A DNA stretch of 64,000 bases from Stichopus chloronotus (lineage: Eukaryota; Echinodermata; Holothuroidea; Aspidochirotida; Stichopodidae), in assembly GCA_021234535.1 (NCBI GenBank), contig SFZH01000041.1, positions 253,444 through 317,443 of the forward strand, read 5' to 3'. The stretch's first letter is position 1. Every line of letters starts with the position of its first letter. The notes below the pieces were generated by a model. The model was not told the origin of the DNA. It made no database searches and saw only the letters and a program-made list of their open reading frames with translations. Shown here one piece after another: positions 57,890 through 64,000 of the stretch. The translations under genes and the position numbers were made by a program.

Positions 57890-59650
57890 ATGCATTTCGT
57901 AAAAGCAAAAATGGGCATGGAAGACAATATCCTACAGTCAGTGCAAGTACAGTATGAACAGCATCCTCACACTGATATACTGTACAGGTATATCTTAGAG
58001 TAAGTAGTTCCCAACTGGCTACATATCTAGCCTTGCCTATGGGCTATGGATACATTACTGTAAACTGCATCCAAGTGCAGCTGTGCATACATAAGTAACA
58101 CACATTCATAATAAAAGCAAAAATGGGCATGGAAAACAATATCCTACAGTCAGAGCTAGTACAGTATGAACAGCATGTGACCTGCTTCACACCAAGTAAT
58201 GGTATGTGCTGTCCTCACACTGATATACTGTACAGGTATATCTTAAAGTACTGACACTGTAGTTCCCAACTGGCTACATACTGTATCTAGCCTTGCCTAT
58301 GGGATAAAGATACATTACTGTAAACTTGCATCCAAGTGAAACTGTACTTACATAAGTAACACACATTACAATAAAAGCAAAAATGGGCATGGAAAACAAT
58401 ATCCTACAGTCAGTGCAAGTACAGTATGAACAGCGTGTGACCTGCTTCACACCAAGTAATGGTATGTGCTGTCCTCACACTGATATACTGTACCGGTATA
58501 TCTATGAGTACTGCAGTTCCCAACTGGCTACATATCTAGCCTTGCCTTTGAGATAAAGATACATTACTGTAAACCTGCATCCAAGTGCAGCTATATTTAC
58601 ATTAGGAACACACATTCATAATAAAAGCAAAAATGGGAGTGGAAAACAATATCCTACAGTCAGTGCAAGTACAGTATGAACAGCGTGTGACCTGCTTCAC
58701 ACCAAGTAATGGTATGTGCTGTCCTCACACTGATATACTGTACAGGTGTATCTTAAGAGTACTGACACTGTCGTTCTCAACTGGCTACATACTGTATCTA
58801 GCCTTGCCTATGGGATAAAGATACATTACTGTAAACTTGCACCCAAGTGCAGCTGTACTTACATTAGTAACACACATTCATAATAAAAGCAAAAATGGGC
58901 ATGGAAAACAATATCCTACAGTCAGTGCAAGTACAGTATGAACAGCGTGTGACCTGCTTCACACCAGGTAATGGTATGTGCTGTCCTCACACTGATATAC
59001 AGGTGTATCTTAAGAGTACTGTAGTTCCCAACTGGCTACATATCTAGCCTTGCCTATGGGATAAAGATACATTACTGTAAACTTGCATCCAAGTGCAGCT
59101 GTGCTTACATTAGTGACACAAATTCATAATAAAAGCAAAAATGGGCATGGAAAACAATATCCTACAGTCAGTGCAAGTACAGTATGAACAGCGTGTGACC
59201 TGCTTCACACCAGGTAATGGTATGTGCTGTCCTCACACTGACATACAGGTACAGTACATCTTGTAGTTAGTTCCCAACTGGCTGTATCTGACCTTGCCTA
59301 TGGTACAGGCTAGAGATACCTTGATTCTCACTTCCACCCGAGCACGGTACTTGACACACAGGGAAAACAAGTTCTACAAATTCAGTATGAAGAGCATGTG
59401 ACCTGCTTCACATCTTATAATGGTACGGTATGTGCTGTCCTCACACTGACATACAGGTTCATCTCACAGTAGTTCCCAACTGGCTGCATACCTGCAGTAA
59501 GCTTACGTATGGGCTAGAGATAACATTACTGCAAACTTGCATCTAAGTGCAGTACATATTCATACTAAAAGAAAAATGGCCAGAAAAACAATATATCAGC
59601 TCTACAGTACAAACATGAACAGCATGAGACCTACTTTAGAATATGTGCCG
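57890..59650. repeat. ~250-bp satellite array with dimeric higher-order structure
   Basis: The marker AAAAGCAAAAATGGGCATGG recurs at about 57901, 58113, 58373, 58622 (GGGAGTGG), 58883 and 59130, with degenerate copies near 59345 and 59570. Each unit contains CAGTCAGTGCAAGTACAGTA, GTGACCTGCTTCACACC and CCAACTGGCTACAT. Central units alternate between a long form with TACTGACACTGT and ACATACTGTATCTAGCC, and a short form without them. The first unit lacks the GTGACC...GTGCTG block. Confidence 0.9.
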
Positions 59651-60529
59651 TCTTGACACTGCCATGTACAGTACAGTTCATCCCAACCCAGTTCATCCCA
59701 ACCCAGTTCCTACAGTACTTGGCTGTTGCTAAACTTGCCTACAGTATATCAGCCACATTTACAGTACTACACGCGGGCCTACAACACAACTGAACACATT
59801 TATCCAAGTGCAGTAGTCACTAGTCACACCCCAACATTACTTGGATACTGTAGTTGCGTTTAGTAACTACAACACAACAGAAAATTTAACATCCATGAAC
59901 AGTGCCACAGACTCCCCCATATAGGCAAATCTGAGCGCATGATAGTAAAGTAAAACAATGCACACAGACAAATACAGAGCATTTAGATGAATCACATGTC
60001 CACATTGGCAGTATGTGAGTACAGTGGTTAGTATTGAGTCAGAAATGGATGCTAAGTACTATGATACTACCACAGTCTACTGTATGCCACAACATAATCC
60101 GAGGTTAACTTTCATGTACCTGTAAGTCAGCCTGTAACATTTGCAGAGAATAGATTCACAGGGACAAGACTTACAGTACTGTACCGTGCTTGGTGTATTT
60201 ACTCTATAGACCTTATTTATTCCTACTGTGCAGTCATAGCTGCAAATCTAATGTCCAAGTATCCAGCAGTCACTTGTGTCACACAAGAATAACTACAACT
60301 GACCAAAATGGACAGAAAAGCAAACAACATACAGTTCTGAGCATCGTGTTTCATTAGAAATAATGTATCTTTTAAACATTAGTGTTTAATATGTAGTATA
60401 AGTTGGGTATGTGTCCAAACTGCCCGTCTGTCACAGTAAACAGCCAAACCAGAAATTCAAAGGACTTTGTGATTCCTATCCAATAAATGACAAAGCACAA
60501 CCTACATACTAATTCTGAAGTTCAAATGC
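59651..60529. other. No gene seen; short CATCCCAACCCAGTT duplication
   Basis: Non-coding. TTCATCCCAACCCAG is duplicated at about 59676-59705. TACAGTA/ACTGTAC words remain common. Confidence 0.4.
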
Positions 60530-61130
60530 CTCACCCTTCTTAAGATACCATACATGTCTACAAGGTTGTCAGACTATGGCTTAGAAGTGCTGACCTCACA
60601 TGATCTTTGACAAACACAAAATGCGACAGAGATCATCTCCTCATCATTGTTTACAGTTCAAAGATCCAGCAATATTCAGTTGCTGAGAAATCTTCCTTAG
60701 CAGGTTTTCAAACTTTGACCTGTAGTGACCTCAAATGATCTTTGACCTCTGTGAAAATCACTAGGTATCATCAACCAACATGGACAACCTCCATGTCAAG
60801 TTTAAAGTTCCAGAAAATTTCTCTTATGAATATATTATATTCACAAGATTCAAACTATGACCTCATACAGTTGCTGAACTCCTGAATGTGATTTTGACAT
60901 CCCAGAAAACTTGAACCCTCTGGTGAGTGGTGAGCTCAAATGACCTTTAATCTACCTGAAAAGGAATATGGTTTATAATGAACTATCAACACACCAACTT
61001 TTGTTCAAGTAACTTTCACTTCTTGAGATTCCATGTTTACAACTGTCACATACACACAAGCATATGGTACATGAACACATACACACTTCTCACCACTGCA
61101 TAGATTCCTTGCTTGCCCTTGGCAAGAAAT
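60530..61130. repeat. Dispersed repeat with degenerate TGACCT motifs
   Basis: This is the same family as 45.3-46.9 and 49.5-50.0 kb, with TGACCTCAAATGATCTTTGA at about 60726 and TGACCTTTAATCT at 60941. It ends with GATTCCTTGCTTGCCCTTGG, the same palindromic tail as at 50028. Confidence 0.65.
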
Positions 61131-61231
61131 GAAGAAAATGCCAACTTATATGAGCACATAATTTTGTAGACTGATATGAAATGAAATATCAGTTGAAAGT
61201 AAAACGTACCTACACAGAAATCTCTGACTAG

Positions 61232-61825
61232 TTAAAAGTAATTAGTTTCATAGTACTTCACAAGCATGTGTGCTTTCTGCCATTTTACAAAACCACTCAG
61301 AAGTTTATCTTCGTGCAATGATTCTTTCCTGTCCTTTTTGATATTGCAGATACATTCACCATCTGTCTTTACAACAGAAGCTGGTAACAAATGTGCTTCT
61401 GTAGAATTAGCTGCACCATTGCTTCTGTTAGTTGTTTTAGTATTGGAATGACTACCAAACAATGAACTACTATCATTACTTTTGACAGACCGACTACCAA
61501 ACACTGGACTGCCATTATCAGTTTTGACATGAAGGTGCTCCATTGGTTCTTGTACACTGCTATGGGATGGACATTCATGAGACAGTTGACTACCAAACAA
61601 AGGCAAACTAGATTCTCTTGGCCTAACAGTTGGACCAGAGGTAGACGGTTGAGCTCCTTTGCCATTATAAGTAGGAACTGCAACCAAATTGTCAGTTTCA
61701 TTTGATTCCATCCACCATTTTACTTTTTCTTTGAAATCAACTTCCCTAAAAGTGCCCTTATTTCTTGCTGCTTTTTTCTTTAAGAGTCTTACCTTGCTTC
61801 TTCTTTTAACTTTCTCTTTCCCCAT
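61232..61825 (-). CDS. Basic, FGS-motif protein of 197 residues, function unknown
   Basis: The ORF starts MGKEKVKRRSKVRLLKKKAA, a strongly basic stretch that could be a nuclear or RNA-binding signal. The middle is Ser/Thr/Asn-rich and has three F-G-S motifs (LFGSQ, VFGSR and LFGSH, at residues 77, 109 and 123), recalling nucleoporin-type FG repeats but too few to assign. The stop at 61232 is followed by a donor-like GTACGT. It lies 4.3 kb upstream of the minus-strand transposon-like gene and could be its first exon, but I found no donor in the right phase. The length of the open frame and its protein-like composition support coding. Confidence 0.45.
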   Translation of the reverse strand: MGKEKVKRRSKVRLLKKKAARNKGTFREVDFKEKVKWWMESNETDNLVAVPTYNGKGAQPSTSGPTVRPRESSLPLFGSQLSHECPSHSSVQEPMEHLHVKTDNGSPVFGSRSVKSNDSSSLFGSHSNTKTTNRSNGAANSTEAHLLPASVVKTDGECICNIKKDRKESLHEDKLLSGFVKWQKAHMLVKYYETNYF

Positions 61826-64000
61826 CTGGTACCGTACAAAAAAAACACAGTATTGTTGCAGAATTCTTCAAATCTGTGTAAAAATGATGGAACTATCATG
61901 AAGATTTTTTTCCTTTCCTTTTTTTTTTTTTTTTACAGTAGGCTCACTGACCAAGTGTCAGCAATTAACTGTATATTTTGGTAATAAAGACTTGAAAGAG
62001 TGCACAAATATATCCAGTATTTATCATATAATTTCATACGTTAATAACAATACTGTACATAGTATAGGTATGAAGCCACATACTGTCAATATTCCTATTA
62101 ATTACTACACAAAAAGAATTAAAGCAATCTGCAGTATTGTTTCTTGGGTATGCTTGCTTCCTACATTCCCTAACTGAAAATTTTTAGGGCAAAAAAATTG
62201 ATTGTCGAAAGTATAAAAAATACCCCAGTCAGTTAAGAATGCCAAACAAAAAACTTAAATGACAAAAGCAAAACACTCTAAAACTAATTTGACCTAACTA
62301 TCCTCAATATAATCACAAACTTTAATCAGAAGGTTTTCTCGACTATGAGGTAAGTTAGGCCTATTCTCGTTCAGTCTCTCACAGTATTCATCCTTTTTCA
62401 CATAGCCTACATTAGTTGATACAGACAAGTACTGTATACGAGCCTTCATTGTGAAGTTTGCCAATAAACCCTACTGTGATTATACCCATACAGCTATACT
62501 TTGTCACAAGTTTGTGCATGTGCAATGTTTAGGCCTACTTGCTGAGTAGTTTTTCAACTACTGTTAATAAACTGTATTCACTAAACAGATGATGAACTTA
62601 TCAGCCAATGATGAAATCTGTGTATGTGCACTTATATGTTACAGGATGTCAAAGAGACAAGGTCCAAGGAAATGTTCTCCATCATGGGGCACATGTACAG
62701 TATTTCAATTAAATGATCTTCACAGGTTTCATTACAAAAGCCCCATCGAAAAGTGTAAAAGTGTGGAAGGTGCTTTAGCACCACCCGCCAGGTCCTTTGG
62801 CAGGCTTGATCGGGTCTGATTTAATAATAGTAATTAGTATTAGTACGGACAAGGGCCAGAAGTACAGTAGGCCTAGGCCTACAATGACTGACACAGTGAG
62901 AGTGATCAATACAGGATACTATTCAAGAGCGAACCTAGCCTAGGCCTAAGGCTAATTTTGACCAGGCCTAACCACTCCACTTGCACCATGAAACCACACA
63001 GGGTGTATCTTATGATTCTTTGAGTTAGACCTAACTGTAACACTTACCGGGCCTCGGTACAGCATTGGCCTAACAAGTAACATTAGTCTAACTTAGGCTA
63101 AATGTTGTAAACAGTATGAGTCGGACCTAACAGTAACAGGCCAAGTCGGACATCTGCCCAGAATCAATACAATAATCATTCTGAGCAAAATTAGTATTTC
63201 CTTCAACCTTCACAATAATTTCTTAACTTGTAAGATTAATCTTCACTTACAGTACGTGGTATCCCCCAGGCTCCCTGAAATTGCTCAAGGTAATTTTTCG
63301 GATGAAGTTTGCAGACTTCAGTACGAGCAGTGGGTCTGTCAGATATCCATGTACTGTACGTATGAGATGCTATGTACGTGTACGTACGTGTACACATACG
63401 CGTACGAACAGCTGTACATGTTCATCGACACGTTCCCTAACAATACATATCAGTGTGCACTTTATGTACAAGAACGGATGCTACTTGGTGGTGGCAGCGG
63501 TGGCAGCACAACCTTTTAACGGGAGACAACTCAACTAGGATGTTCATTTTACGCACATGTGGGAAATTTGAACATCCTAGATGTAAGGGCGCAAAAGTCT
63601 CATGATCCTTGTCAATGCTTTTGCAGTAGATATACGAGATTTAATTGATTTCCCTAATGCAAACTGGAATTATCCCACTCCCTTGTGGTTTGTTGGTCTG
63701 CTAACCATTTTTCAACAATTTGAAGGTCACACAAATTGTATCCAGTACCAACTACCATGGTATGACAATAACGATGCACAACATGTGTTAGAAATTTAAT
63801 TAAGACCCAAACACCCTAATCTTTCAATTCATCAATACAAACTTATACCCTGAGGCGCGCAGCTTATAGGAAAAGGAATCTCCTCTTCACAACCTCCTTC
63901 GACCAAGTGATTTTGAAGAAATATCGAAATATCTGAATATGCATCTCTCTTATTTCTGTTATGACACAAACTTGAAAAAAGTAATGGAAAGTTGATGAAG
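61826..64000. other. Intergenic with TAGGCC-rich segment, no supported gene
   Basis: A T-run lies at 61918-61936. The 62860-63130 part is rich in TAGGCC/GGCCTA words (GTAGGCCTAGGCCTACA, AGCCTAGGCCTAAGGC) and lies upstream of the minus-strand ORF at 61825, so it may hold its promoter. GTACGTGTACGTACGTGTAC at about 63373 is a short ACGT repeat. Short ORFs at 63256-63799 are unrecognised. Confidence 0.4.

Overview
The window is eukaryotic: split genes with GT-AG introns, dispersed and tandem repeats, and AT-rich intergenic DNA. Immunoglobulin-superfamily receptor exons, TAGGCCTA-rich segments and abundant repeats suggest an invertebrate deuterostome, most likely an echinoderm such as a sea cucumber. 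That is inference from style; no diagnostic gene fixes the species.

Layout. (1) 0-8 kb, minus strand: a receptor tyrosine-kinase-like gene A (signal peptide, two Ig domains, transmembrane helix, kinase-like N-lobe; 3' end beyond base 1) and, directly upstream, the degraded kinase 3' end of a relative, gene B. (2) 8-11.9 kb: intergenic with a MITE. (3) 11.9-20.2 kb, plus: a decayed copy of a multi-copy zinc-finger gene family, followed by an exon with a SAM-like domain. (4) 20-29.4 kb: a foldback MITE, three fragments of a non-LTR retrotransposon with a restriction-like endonuclease domain, a 21-bp minisatellite and a ~215-bp tandem repeat. (5) 29.5-35.3 kb, minus: two more kinase-like C-lobe genes (D, C); C ends in an ITIM-like tail. 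(6) 36.0-45.1 kb, plus: a TATA-driven five-exon gene joining two Tudor/chromo-like modules to an SGNH-hydrolase-like domain. (7) 45-52 kb: dispersed repeats carrying nuclear-receptor DR1 motifs, a 0.35-kb direct duplication and recurrent short palindromes. (8) 52-57 kb, minus: a large, frameshifted transposon-like gene with cysteine-protease-like and HMG-box-like regions. (9) 57.9-59.7 kb: a ~250-bp satellite with dimeric higher-order structure. (10) 61.2-64 kb: an FGS-motif ORF and TAGGCC-rich DNA.

The most interesting content is the minus-strand cluster of at least four Ig/receptor-kinase-like genes. Intron phases fit across the exons I could join, but kinase signature residues are repeatedly replaced, suggesting an expanded pseudokinase-receptor family interrupted by mobile DNA. 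The Tudor-SGNH gene, with altered catalytic positions and an alternative 240-codon terminal ORF, is the second candidate. Exon models were made by eye from splice signals, frame and phase; no alignment or transcript data were available.
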